Below, in pieces: positions 33,971 through 40,926 of a DNA stretch of 40,926 bases. Each line of letters begins with the position of its first letter. The stretch's first letter is position 1. This stretch comes from an uncultured Mycobacteriaceae bacterium (GTDB taxonomy: Bacteria > Actinomycetota > Actinomycetes > Mycobacteriales > Mycobacteriaceae), in assembly GCA_902826815.1 (NCBI GenBank), contig CADEGF010000056.1, forward strand, positions 7,230 through 48,155, written 5' to 3'. Under the pieces are notes generated by a model, which was not told the origin of the DNA, ran no database searches, and saw nothing but the letters and a program-made list of their open reading frames with translations. Both the position numbers and the translations under genes were made by a program.

Positions 33971-34024
33971 GACTGTGCGCCTTCGTACGCTGTATCGGGG
34001 CGTCGCGTACGAATCCGCACAGTC
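33971..34024. repeat. 20-bp inverted repeat between convergent genes
   Basis: GACTGTGCGCCTTCGTACGC (33971-33990) and the complement of 34005-34024 agree at 18 of 20 positions, with a 14-base gap. It lies 63 bases before the stop of cysA on the other strand, so it may be the terminator of the sulfate transporter operon. Confidence 0.6.
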
Positions 34025-34086
34025 GGCTCAATTTTCACCACCCACGGCGGAGCGCAGTTCCCCTGACAGCTGCTCGCGAGAGAAAC

Positions 34087-35145
34087 TCAGGCCTTCGTCA
34101 GGACCTCGTTCTCGTCGGCCTGGTCAGACTTCGGAATGTCGCTGCCGCCGGGCAGCGTAGGCACCCGGGTAGCGCGGACGTAGACGGTGTCGCCCTCCTT
34201 GAGGCCGAGCGCCTCGGCGTCGCCGCGGGTGATCTGCGCGGTGAACGGCAGGTTGTTCGATGCCGCGGTCAGCTCGACGCGAACCTCGAAGCCCAGTACC
34301 ACGATCCGGTCGATGATGGCCTTGAGAACACCGGTGGCCTGAACCGAATCGTCGGTATTCGCAATCGCCATGTCCGGATTCCGACCCACCCGAATATCGT
34401 GTGGCCGCACCAGAGCTCCGTTGAGGGACGACACCGCGCCTAGGAACGACATCACGAACGCGTTGGACGGTGTGTCGTAGACATCGGTCGGTGAGCCGAC
34501 CTGCTCGATACGGCCCTTGTTCAGCACAGCGATCCGGTCGGCCACGTCGAGCGCTTCGGCCTGGTCGTGAGTGACCAGCACGGTAGTGACGTGCACCTCG
34601 TCGTGCAACCTGCGCAGCCAGGCCCGAAGGTCTTCGCGCACTTTGGCATCGAGCGCGCCGAACGGTTCGTCGAGCAGCAGCACCTGCGGGTCGACGGCGA
34701 GCGCACGGGCCAGCGCCATGCGCTGGCGTTGCCCACCGGACAGCTGGTTGGGATACCGGCCCTGGAAGCCGCTGAGGCCGACTACCTCGAGCAGGTTGTC
34801 GACCTTGTCCTTGATCTCCGACTTCGGCCGCTTGCGGATACGCAGACCGAATCCGACGTTGTCGCGGACGGTCAGATGCTTGAACGCCGCGTAGTGCTGG
34901 AACACGAAGCCGATGCCGCGGCGCTGCGGCGGAACGTGTGTCACATCGTCGCCGTTGATGGTGATCGTGCCCGTGTCGGGTTGGTCGAGGCCTGCGATCG
35001 CCCGTAGCAGCGTCGACTTGCCCGAGCCGCTCGGCCCCAGCAGCGCGGTCAGCGAGCCGGACGGCACGTCGAAGTCGACGTTGTCCAGCGCGGCGAAGTC
35101 ACCGTAGTGTTTGTTGGCACCCCGCACCGTGATCGCATTCGTCAT
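34087..35145 (-). CDS. cysA: sulfate ABC transporter ATPase CysA
   Basis: The 352-residue protein has Walker A (GPSGSGKST), Q-loop (FQHYAAF), signature ([15 protein letters not shown]), Walker B (VLLLDEP) and H-loop (VTHD), and a C-terminal TOBE-like regulatory domain. It powers sulfate (and thiosulfate) import with CysT, CysW and SubI. It is last in the operon subI-cysT-cysW-cysA, starting 19 bases after the cysW stop. It corresponds to Rv2397c. Confidence 0.95.
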   Translation of the reverse strand: MTNAITVRGANKHYGDFAALDNVDFDVPSGSLTALLGPSGSGKSTLLRAIAGLDQPDTGTITINGDDVTHVPPQRRGIGFVFQHYAAFKHLTVRDNVGFGLRIRKRPKSEIKDKVDNLLEVVGLSGFQGRYPNQLSGGQRQRMALARALAVDPQVLLLDEPFGALDAKVREDLRAWLRRLHDEVHVTTVLVTHDQAEALDVADRIAVLNKGRIEQVGSPTDVYDTPSNAFVMSFLGAVSSLNGALVRPHDIRVGRNPDMAIANTDDSVQATGVLKAIIDRIVVLGFEVRVELTAASNNLPFTAQITRGDAEALGLKEGDTVYVRATRVPTLPGGSDIPKSDQADENEVLTKA

Positions 35146-35164
35146 ATCAGCGTCTCCTCAAGCC

Positions 35165-35977
35165 CTAATTGTCCGTCTTCGCGCGCCGAGCGTCGAGGAT
35201 CACCTGGGCGATCAGCACGATCACCGCGACGCTCATCAGCAGCGTCGCGACGGCATACGCGCCGTACTCTGCGCCGCGGTTGTACCGGTCGGCCACCAAC
35301 AGTGTGAGGGTTTGCGACCGTCCCGGCAGGTTGGACGACACCATGATGACCGCACCGAACTCGCCAAGGGTGCGAGCGACGGTCAGCACGATGCCGTAGG
35401 TGAGGCCCCACCGAATCGACGGCAAGGTGATGCGCCAGAACGTCTGCCACCACTGCGAGCCAAGCGTCGCGGCGGCCTCTTCCTGGTCGGTACCCAGCTC
35501 GTGCAGCACCGGTTCCACCTCGCGGATGACGAACGGCACGGTGACGAAGATGCTTGCCAGCACGATGCCCGGGAAGCCGAAGATGATCCTCAGGCCGAAG
35601 TCGTTCTGGACGAAGCCGAGCGCACCGCCAGTGCCCCACAGCAGGATCAGTGCCACGCCGACCACGACCGGCGAGACGGCGAAAGGCAGGTCGATGACCG
35701 CCTGCAGCAGGCTCTTGCCACGGAATTTGTTGCGGGCCAACACCAATGCCGTCGGGACACCGAACAGCACGTTGAGCGGTACGACGATAGCGACGACCAG
35801 CAACGACAGCTGCAGCGCTGAGATCGCGGCCGGAGTGGTGATCGACTCGAAGAACGCGCCGATACCCGGTGTGAAGGTGCGCCAGAGGATCAACCCGACC
35901 GGCACGATCAGCAGCAGGACGAGGTATCCGAGCGCGGTGTACCGAAGCAGGTAGCGCACGGCCGGCGAAACGTTCAT
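35165..35977 (-). CDS. cysW: sulfate ABC transporter permease CysW
   Basis: The 270-residue protein has six membrane segments and the permease EAA loop (ELGTDQEEAAATLGSQWWQTFWRI, the cytoplasmic contact with CysA). The start overlaps the cysT stop by ATGA. Together with CysT it forms the channel for sulfate. It corresponds to Rv2398c. Confidence 0.93.
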   Translation of the reverse strand: MNVSPAVRYLLRYTALGYLVLLLIVPVGLILWRTFTPGIGAFFESITTPAAISALQLSLLVVAIVVPLNVLFGVPTALVLARNKFRGKSLLQAVIDLPFAVSPVVVGVALILLWGTGGALGFVQNDFGLRIIFGFPGIVLASIFVTVPFVIREVEPVLHELGTDQEEAAATLGSQWWQTFWRITLPSIRWGLTYGIVLTVARTLGEFGAVIMVSSNLPGRSQTLTLLVADRYNRGAEYGAYAVATLLMSVAVIVLIAQVILDARRAKTDN

Positions 35978-36864
35978 CTGGCCAGCTCCTCACGCTTGGC
36001 CGCGCGGGAACCGATGCTGCGCAGGATGAACAGCACCAGGAACGAAATCGCCAGCAGCACAATCGAGATCGCCGCCGCACCGGTGCGGTCGTCGTTCTCG
36101 ATCAGCGTCCGGATCCACTGCGACGACACCTCCGTCTCGCCGGGGACGGCACCGCCGATCAGCACCACCGATCCGTACTCGCCGATCGCCCGCGAAAAGG
36201 CCAGTCCCGCACCGGAGAGCAGTGACGGCAGCAGGGCGGGCAGGATGACCAGCGTGAAGATGGTGCGGTTGTTCGCACCAAGGGACGCCGCGGCCTCTTC
36301 GACCTCTTGGTCCAGCTCCAACAGGACCGGCTGCACCGACCGCACGACGAACGGCAGGGTGACGAACAGAAGCGCTATGCCCACACCCCATTTGGTGTGC
36401 TGCAGGTGGATGCCGAAGGGGCTGTTGGGTCCGTAAAGGGCCAACATCACCAAGCTGGCGACGATCGTCGGCAGCGCGAACGGCAGGTCAATGATCGCAT
36501 CCACCAGTCGCTTGCCCGGAAAGTCGTCGCGCGTCAGCACCCACGCCACCAGCAGCCCGAAGACCAGGTTGATGAGCGCGACCGCGAACGAGATGGTCAG
36601 TGTGACCTTGAACGACTCGATGGCCGCGTTCGACGACACCGCGGTGTAGAACGCGTGCCATCCGCCGCCCGCGGACTGCCACACGATCGCCGCGAGCGGC
36701 AGCAGCACGATGATCGACAACCATGTGGTGGCGACACCGACGCGCAGTGACGTACTGCCGTACCGGCTTTTGAAGAAGCCGCCAGGCGGCCCGGCCTCAC
36801 CGTTGCCGGTGAGTTCTGGCCGGAGCCTCAATGTCTCGGACGAGGGTCCGACACCAGCTGTCAT
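35974..36864 (-). CDS. cysT: sulfate ABC transporter permease CysT
   Basis: The 296-residue protein has a polar start of about 40 residues, six membrane segments and the EAA loop (ELDQEVEEAAASLGANNRTIF). It overlaps subI and cysW by four bases on each side, so the three are coupled. It pairs with CysW. It corresponds to Rv2399c. Confidence 0.93.
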   Translation of the reverse strand: MTAGVGPSSETLRLRPELTGNGEAGPPGGFFKSRYGSTSLRVGVATTWLSIIVLLPLAAIVWQSAGGGWHAFYTAVSSNAAIESFKVTLTISFAVALINLVFGLLVAWVLTRDDFPGKRLVDAIIDLPFALPTIVASLVMLALYGPNSPFGIHLQHTKWGVGIALLFVTLPFVVRSVQPVLLELDQEVEEAAASLGANNRTIFTLVILPALLPSLLSGAGLAFSRAIGEYGSVVLIGGAVPGETEVSSQWIRTLIENDDRTGAAAISIVLLAISFLVLFILRSIGSRAAKREELAR

Positions 36865-37889
36865 CCAGTGGCCTGCTTGTAGATCTTGGTGATGGTGCCG
36901 TTGTCCTTGTCGAACAACTTGGGATCAACAGCGCTCCACCCGCCGAGGTCGGCGATGCTCCACAGCTTCTCCGGCGTCGGGAAGTCGTCCGCGAAGTCCT
37001 CGGCGACCGACGGGTCGACGGGCCGGAAGCCTGCCTGTGCCCAGATCTTCTGTCCCTCAGGGGTGTACAGGAAGTTCTTCAGGGCGTTCGCCTGGTCCAG
37101 ATGGGTGGTCGAGGTGACGACCGCGACAGGGTTCTCGATCTTGAACGTCTGCGGCGGATTGATGTGCTGGACCGGCTTGCCCTGCCGCTCGACGTTGATC
37201 GCCTCGTTCTCGTAGCTGAGCAGCACGTCGCCGGTGCCCTGCAGGAATACGTCGGTGGCTTCGCGGCTGGAGGCGGGTCGCGTCTTGACGTGCTCGGTGA
37301 CCAGCTTGGTGACGTAGTCGATTCCGGCCTGGTCGTCCTGGCCGCCGTTGCTCTTGGCCGCATAGGGCGCCAGCAGGTTCCACTTGGCCGAGCCGGAGCT
37401 CAGCGGGCTCGGTGTGACGACCTCGATCCCGGGCTGCAGCAGGTCATCCCAGTCCTTGATGTTCTTCGGGTTGCCCTCGCGGACGACCAGCGACACCACC
37501 GAGCCGAACGGGATGCCCCTGGTGGTATCGGCGTTCCAATCCTTGGCCACCTTGTCGGCCTTCACGAGCCGAGCGATGTCCGGTTCGACGGAGAAGTTGA
37601 CGATATCGGCGGGCTTGCCGTCGGCGACAGCACGCGACTGGTCACCGGATGCGCCGTACGAGGTGGTGACGGCGACGCCCTTACCCTCCTCGGTGGCGGC
37701 AAACGCCGGGATGATCTTGCTCCAGCCGGGTTCGGGCACCGCGTACGCGACCAGGGTCAAAGTGGTGTCGGCGTTGGCGCCCTCATCTCCTGCACCTGCG
37801 ACGTCGCTGGACCCGCCGCCGCACGCAGCGAGCAGGCTCGCTGTGGTGGCGAGCACGGCGGCATGAAGCCAGGTCTTACGGATGTTCAT
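36861..37889 (-). CDS. subI: sulfate-binding lipoprotein SubI
   Basis: The 342-residue protein has a lipoprotein signal with lipobox LLAACGGG (Cys about residue 22) and a type 2 periplasmic-binding fold of the sulfate class (TLVAYAVPEPGWSKIIPAF, TTSYGASGDQSRAV, VNFSVEPDIARLV, GSAKWNLLAPYAA, DVLLSYENEAI). It captures sulfate outside the membrane for CysTWA. ATG 37889 has GCAAGGAAAGG upstream, partly inside a hairpin, and a Cys-codon leader ORF precedes it. It corresponds to Rv2400c and is first in the operon. Confidence 0.95.
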   Translation of the reverse strand: MNIRKTWLHAAVLATTASLLAACGGGSSDVAGAGDEGANADTTLTLVAYAVPEPGWSKIIPAFAATEEGKGVAVTTSYGASGDQSRAVADGKPADIVNFSVEPDIARLVKADKVAKDWNADTTRGIPFGSVVSLVVREGNPKNIKDWDDLLQPGIEVVTPSPLSSGSAKWNLLAPYAAKSNGGQDDQAGIDYVTKLVTEHVKTRPASSREATDVFLQGTGDVLLSYENEAINVERQGKPVQHINPPQTFKIENPVAVVTSTTHLDQANALKNFLYTPEGQKIWAQAGFRPVDPSVAEDFADDFPTPEKLWSIADLGGWSAVDPKLFDKDNGTITKIYKQATG

Positions 37890-37900
37890 TCGTGACCTTT

Positions 37901-37939
37901 CCTTGCAGGGATTGACGGAAATCCGTCATGACGGCAAGG
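37901..37939 (-). promoter_or_regulatory. nested hairpin covering the subI Shine-Dalgarno
   Basis: In gene sense, CCTTGC (37939-37934) pairs with GCAAGG (37906-37901), which is the first half of the ribosome site GCAAGGAAAGG. Inside it, TGACGGA/TCCGTCA (37928-37922, 37919-37913) form a perfect 7-bp stem. So the subI ribosome site is partly hidden, as at sirA, which fits control by the leader ORF upstream. Confidence 0.6.
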
Positions 37940-38004
37940 CGAAGGATCAGTACTTGGGCATAGAGATAGCCGCTACCGACACCAAACCGCGGACGGGTGT
38001 GGAA

Positions 38005-38097
38005 TCAGCGACAACAACAGACATCAGCGACAGCTGTGAATCCCACGGCTATGAGGGCCACGATATGACCACTCTTGTTGCCGGACGCTGTCTGCAT
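38005..38097 (-). CDS. 30-residue Cys-codon leader ORF upstream of subI
   Basis: ATG 38097 opens a 30-codon frame ending ADVCCCR and TGA: three TGT Cys codons in a row next to the stop. There is no ribosome site, but TATTCT ends 7 bases upstream, so the message is probably leaderless. The body (HIVALIAVGFTAVADV) is hydrophobic and unlike the sirA leader, so only the Cys tract and place are shared. It is the second member of a pair of cysteine-sensing leaders that would set sulfate uptake and sulfite reduction together. Confidence 0.8.
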   Translation of the reverse strand: MQTASGNKSGHIVALIAVGFTAVADVCCCR

Positions 38098-38104
38098 GGC
38101 GGGA

Positions 38105-38110
38105 AGAATA
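38105..38110 (-). promoter_or_regulatory. -10 element TATTCT for the subI leader transcript
   Basis: TATTCT matches TANNNT and lies 7 bases before the ATG of the leader ORF (CCCGCC between), the spacing of leaderless mycobacterial promoters. No clear -35 box is seen. Confidence 0.6.
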
Positions 38111-38152
38111 ACAGAATCGCAGTTAGGACTCAGATCGGGGCGTTGGCCGACG

Positions 38153-38230
38153 TCAACGCGTGACCAGCCACATGACGACCACCAGCACCACGAGGATCAC
38201 CAAAACCAACGTCACCCGAGACCGCGGCAT
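38153..38230 (-). CDS. 25-residue membrane microprotein
   Basis: ATG 38230 is preceded by CGGAG about 9 bases upstream, inside the end of the gene at 38237. It reads MPRSR, then a run of 17 hydrophobic residues (VTLVLVILVVLVVVMWL), then VTR and stop: one membrane helix with a positive start, too short for most gene callers. It lies 6 bases after the neighbouring gene's stop in the same direction, so the two are co-transcribed. Its function is unknown. Confidence 0.5.
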   Translation of the reverse strand: MPRSRVTLVLVILVVLVVVMWLVTR

Positions 38231-38236
38231 GCGGGT

Positions 38237-38431
38237 CTACTCCGTTTCCTCGTCCTGGTGCCGTACCCGACGCAGGAGCCGGATGCCGTTGCCGAGTGCA
38301 CCGTCGAGCAGAATCGCAATGCCGTAGGCCAGGGCAAGCACGACGGGCATCACCACCGCGGTCTGGGCGACGAACCCGAGGCCGGACAGCCACAGTTCGA
38401 CGCTGTCCCACCAGTTGAGGAAGCCGCCCAC
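38237..38431 (-). CDS. 64-residue membrane protein (Rv2401A-like)
   Basis: GTG 38431 opens a frame with one long hydrophobic segment (GFVAQTAVVMPVVLALAYGIAI, about residues 19-40) after a Trp-rich start (MGGFLNWWDSVELWL), then a basic/acidic tail (RLLRRVRHQDEETE). A small membrane protein gene sits in the same place, between subI and the trehalase gene, in M. tuberculosis (Rv2401A). The ribosome site is weak. Its function is unknown. Confidence 0.65.
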   Translation of the reverse strand: MGGFLNWWDSVELWLSGLGFVAQTAVVMPVVLALAYGIAILLDGALGNGIRLLRRVRHQDEETE

Positions 38432-38568
38432 CCGGCCAGCCTACGGTGCCATCACGATCGGGCCGCTGTCCGAGCGCGTCCCCGGCTACACCCGGCGCGC
38501 AGCCAGCAACCTCGGACACACCCCTCAACGAGTGGACGCCGACCAGGTTGGCAGTCGATGATGTGCGA

Positions 38569-40575
38569 ATGGTTCTGCATCAGAGCGAGAAGTCTGACGA
38601 GACCGACGAGGCTCCCGGCCCCCCGCCGTTGACGGTGACGGCCCCGGTGCCCTATGCGCCAAGCAGTGCCTTGCGGAACCCGTTCCCGCCGATCGCCGAC
38701 TACGCATTCCTCTCCGACTGCGAGAACACCTGCCTGATCTCGTCGGCGGGCTCTGTCGAGTGGCTCTGCGTTCCGAGGCCGGACTCCCCGAGCGTTTTCG
38801 GCGCGATCCTCGACCGCGGCGCCGGACACTTCCGGCTCGGGCCGTACGGCGTCTCGGTGCCTGCAGCACGCCGGTATCTACCCGGCAGCCTGATCCTGGA
38901 GACCACGTGGCAGACCCACACGGGCTGGGTCATCGTGCGCGACGCGTTGGTGATGGGCCCGTGGCACGACATCGAGTCGCGGTCGCGCACCCATCGACGC
39001 ACGCCGATGGACTGGGATGCCGAACACATCCTGCTGCGCACCGTGCGCTGCGTGAGTGGCACGGTCGAACTGGTGATGCAGTGCGAGCCGTCGTTCGACT
39101 ACCACCGCGTCGGCGCCAGCTGGGAGTACTCGGCGCAGGCCTACGGCGAGGCGATCGCGCGGGCCAACAAGAACCCCGATTCGCATCCGACGCTGCGGCT
39201 GACCACGAACCTGCGCATCGGCCTGGAGGGCCGCGAGGCACGCGCGCGTACCCGGATGAAGGAAGGCGACAACGTCTTCGTCGCGCTGAGCTGGTCCAAA
39301 CACCCTGTGCCGCAGACGTATGACGAGGCCGCCGACAGGCTGTGGCAGACCAGTGAGTGCTGGCGTCAGTGGATCAACATCGGCGACTTCCCCGACCATC
39401 CGTGGCGGTCCTATCTTCAGCGCAGCGCGCTGACACTGAAGGGGCTGACCTACTCGCCGACCGGTGCGCTGCTTGCGGCTCCGACGACGTCGCTACCGGA
39501 AACCCCTCAGGGCGAACGTAACTGGGATTACCGCTACGCCTGGGTGCGCGACTCGACGTTCGCACTGTGGGGCCTCTACACCCTCGGCCTTGACCGCGAG
39601 GCCGACGACTTCTTCGCATTCATCGCTGACGTCTCTGGCGCCAACAACGGTGAGCGACATCCACTTCAGGTGATGTACGCCGTCGGCGGCGAACGCAGCC
39701 TTGTCGAAGAGGAACTCAACCACCTCTCCGGTTACGACAACGCCCGCCCGGTCCGGATCGGTAACGGCGCATACAACCAGGTGCAGCACGACATCTGGGG
39801 CACCATGCTGGATTCGGTTTATCTGCACACAAAGTCGCGCGAGCAGATCCCCGAAACGCTGTGGCCGGTGCTCAAGCAACAGGTCGAAGAGGCGATCAAG
39901 CACTGGAAGGAGCCCGACCGCGGCATCTGGGAGGTGCGCGGCGAACCGCAGCACTTCACCTCGAGCAAGATCATGTGCTGGGTGGCCCTCGACCGTGGAT
40001 CGAAGCTCGCAGAGATCGAGGGCGAACGGTCGTATGCGCAGCAGTGGCGCGCGATCGCCGAGGAGATCAAGGCCGACATCCTCGCCAACGGCGTCGATTC
40101 CCGCGGTGTGCTCACCCAGCGCTACGGCGACGACGCGTTGGACGCCTCGTTGCTGTTGGCGGTGCTCACCCGGTTCCTACCGCCCGACGACCCGCGGATC
40201 CGCGCCACCGTGCTTGCGATCGCCGACGAGTTGACCGCGGACGGCCTTGTGCTGCGCTACCGGGTCGAAGAGACCGACGACGGGCTGTCCGGGGAGGAGG
40301 GCACGTTCACGATCTGCTCGTTCTGGCTGGTGTCGGCGCTGGTCGAGATCGGCGAGATCCACCGCGCCAAGCACCTGTGCGAGCGGCTTCTGTCGTTCGC
40401 GAGCTCGCTGCATCTGTACGCAGAGGAGATCGAGCCACGGACCGGACGGCATCTGGGCAACTTCCCGCAGGCGTTCACCCACCTGGCATTGATCAACGCG
40501 GTGGTGCACGTCATCCGCGCTGAGGATGAGTCAGACAGCTCAGGTGGTTTCCAGCCGGCCAACGCGCCAATGTGA
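38569..40575 (+). CDS. GH15-family trehalase
   Basis: The 668-residue protein from ATG 38569 matches the mycobacterial trehalase as I know it in length and start (MVLHQSEKS, then [11 protein letters not shown] and [20 protein letters not shown]). It has an N-terminal beta-sandwich domain and an (alpha/alpha)6 barrel with [17 protein letters not shown], typical of glucoamylase-fold trehalases; the catalytic acids lie in EIEPRTG-like and YRYAWVRD regions. It splits trehalase substrate trehalose into two glucose. The frame is open to 38446 without a better start. It corresponds to Rv2402, keeping the order after the sulfate operon. Confidence 0.9.
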   Translation: MVLHQSEKSDETDEAPGPPPLTVTAPVPYAPSSALRNPFPPIADYAFLSDCENTCLISSAGSVEWLCVPRPDSPSVFGAILDRGAGHFRLGPYGVSVPAARRYLPGSLILETTWQTHTGWVIVRDALVMGPWHDIESRSRTHRRTPMDWDAEHILLRTVRCVSGTVELVMQCEPSFDYHRVGASWEYSAQAYGEAIARANKNPDSHPTLRLTTNLRIGLEGREARARTRMKEGDNVFVALSWSKHPVPQTYDEAADRLWQTSECWRQWINIGDFPDHPWRSYLQRSALTLKGLTYSPTGALLAAPTTSLPETPQGERNWDYRYAWVRDSTFALWGLYTLGLDREADDFFAFIADVSGANNGERHPLQVMYAVGGERSLVEEELNHLSGYDNARPVRIGNGAYNQVQHDIWGTMLDSVYLHTKSREQIPETLWPVLKQQVEEAIKHWKEPDRGIWEVRGEPQHFTSSKIMCWVALDRGSKLAEIEGERSYAQQWRAIAEEIKADILANGVDSRGVLTQRYGDDALDASLLLAVLTRFLPPDDPRIRATVLAIADELTADGLVLRYRVEETDDGLSGEEGTFTICSFWLVSALVEIGEIHRAKHLCERLLSFASSLHLYAEEIEPRTGRHLGNFPQAFTHLALINAVVHVIRAEDESDSSGGFQPANAPM

Positions 40576-40926
40576 CCGGCGACGACAATCGTGATGAGCT
40601 AGGCGGCGACGCCGCCGAAGAGGTCGAACCCGACTATCGGTTCACGCTCGCCAATGAGCGAACGTTTCTGGCGTGGCAGCGCACCGCCCTCGGGCTGCTT
40701 GCAGCAGCTGTGGCGGTCATCCAGTTCGTCCCAGCGCTATCCGTGCCGGGCGCACGGCACGGACTTGGCCTGATCCTTGGAGCGTTATCGGTCGCCACCG
40801 CGATCATCGGCATCCGCCGATGGTCGCAAACCGAACGCGCCATGCGGCGCGGCGAGCCGATGCCCCGACAACCGTCGCCCGTCTATCTCGGCATCGGCCT
40901 CGTCCTGATCACGGTGCTGGCACTAG
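40572..40926 (+). CDS. DUF202 (YidH-like) membrane protein, 3' end outside window
   Basis: GTG 40572 overlaps the trehalase stop. The frame stays open to the last base. After about 27 acidic residues comes the family's signature ([20 protein letters not shown]), then hydrophobic segments ([32 protein letters not shown]; and one beginning [15 protein letters not shown]), giving the three-helix plan of DUF202. The function is unknown; it is translationally coupled to the trehalase. Confidence 0.75.
   Translation, partial: MTGDDNRDELGGDAAEEVEPDYRFTLANERTFLAWQRTALGLLAAAVAVIQFVPALSVPGARHGLGLILGALSVATAIIGIRRWSQTERAMRRGEPMPRQPSPVYLGIGLVLITVLAL

Noticed and set aside
36831-37895. Plus-strand ORF of 354 codons across subI
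   Set aside because: It is the antisense shadow of subI; Arg/Asp/Val-rich with no domain.
1-40926. CRISPR arrays, tRNA or rRNA genes, insertion sequences
   Set aside because: No regular spaced repeats, no cloverleaf-like tRNA, no rRNA-like stretch and no transposase motif was seen on reading both strands.

Overview
The window reads as chromosome of a Mycobacterium/Mycolicibacterium-type actinobacterium. It is GC-rich with many GTG starts and ATGA/GTGA gene overlaps. It carries an MmpL transporter, a carboxylic acid reductase, a mycobacterial-type Crp, and a sulfur block (hemW, sirA-cysH-che1, cysA-cysW-cysT-subI, trehalase) whose gene order, as I recall it, follows Rv2388c-Rv2402 of M. tuberculosis. 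No rRNA, tRNA, CRISPR array or intact insertion sequence was found.

Region 1 (1-5.8 kb) holds two GAF histidine kinases facing each other, a half-size glycosyltransferase, a small secreted protein, a lone receiver protein and a dehydrogenase. It also has two gene stubs: the last codons of a flavoprotein disulfide reductase at 1244-1301 and the last third of a NarL regulator at 4774-4918. Intact versions of both stubs, with a second copy of the lone receiver, lie at 23.2-25.7 kb. The two places are therefore remodelled copies of one ancestral block (kinase, reductase, receiver, NarL).

Region 2 (5.8-16.8 kb) begins with a frameshifted cupin gene and a Crp paralog with a changed recognition helix. 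Then comes a tight set of tailoring enzymes: alpha/beta hydrolase, CzcO-type flavin monooxygenase, a short leader ORF, a berberine-bridge-type oxidase, an aromatic-type FAD hydroxylase and an O-methyltransferase. It converges on an RND/MmpL exporter. No PKS or NRPS core is present, so this is the best candidate for an undescribed small-molecule pathway. A frameshifted methyltransferase follows.

Region 3 (16.8-23.1 kb) carries carboxylic acid reductase, a gamma-glutamyltransferase-type enzyme, a decayed PDZ (HtrA-type) fragment and a second small secreted protein. Region 4 (23.1-27.5 kb) is the second signalling copy followed by an ECF sigma/anti-sigma/SnoaL operon.

Region 5 (27.5-40.9 kb) is the conserved sulfur region: hemW, then sulfite reductase, APS reductase and sirohydrochlorin ferrochelatase, the remnants of a DUF1684 gene and an LLM flavin monooxygenase, an intact SfnB/DszC-type monooxygenase, and the sulfate ABC transporter. 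Short ORFs with Cys-codon clusters (CTCCC and CCC) sit upstream of both sirA and subI. Neither is long enough to stand out by length. In each case a -10 box lies 7 bases before the start codon and a hairpin covers the Shine-Dalgarno of the main gene, which fits cysteine-responsive attenuation of reduction and uptake together. The window ends with GH15 trehalase and a DUF202 gene cut by the window edge.

All family names rest on motif reading and memory; no database search was run.
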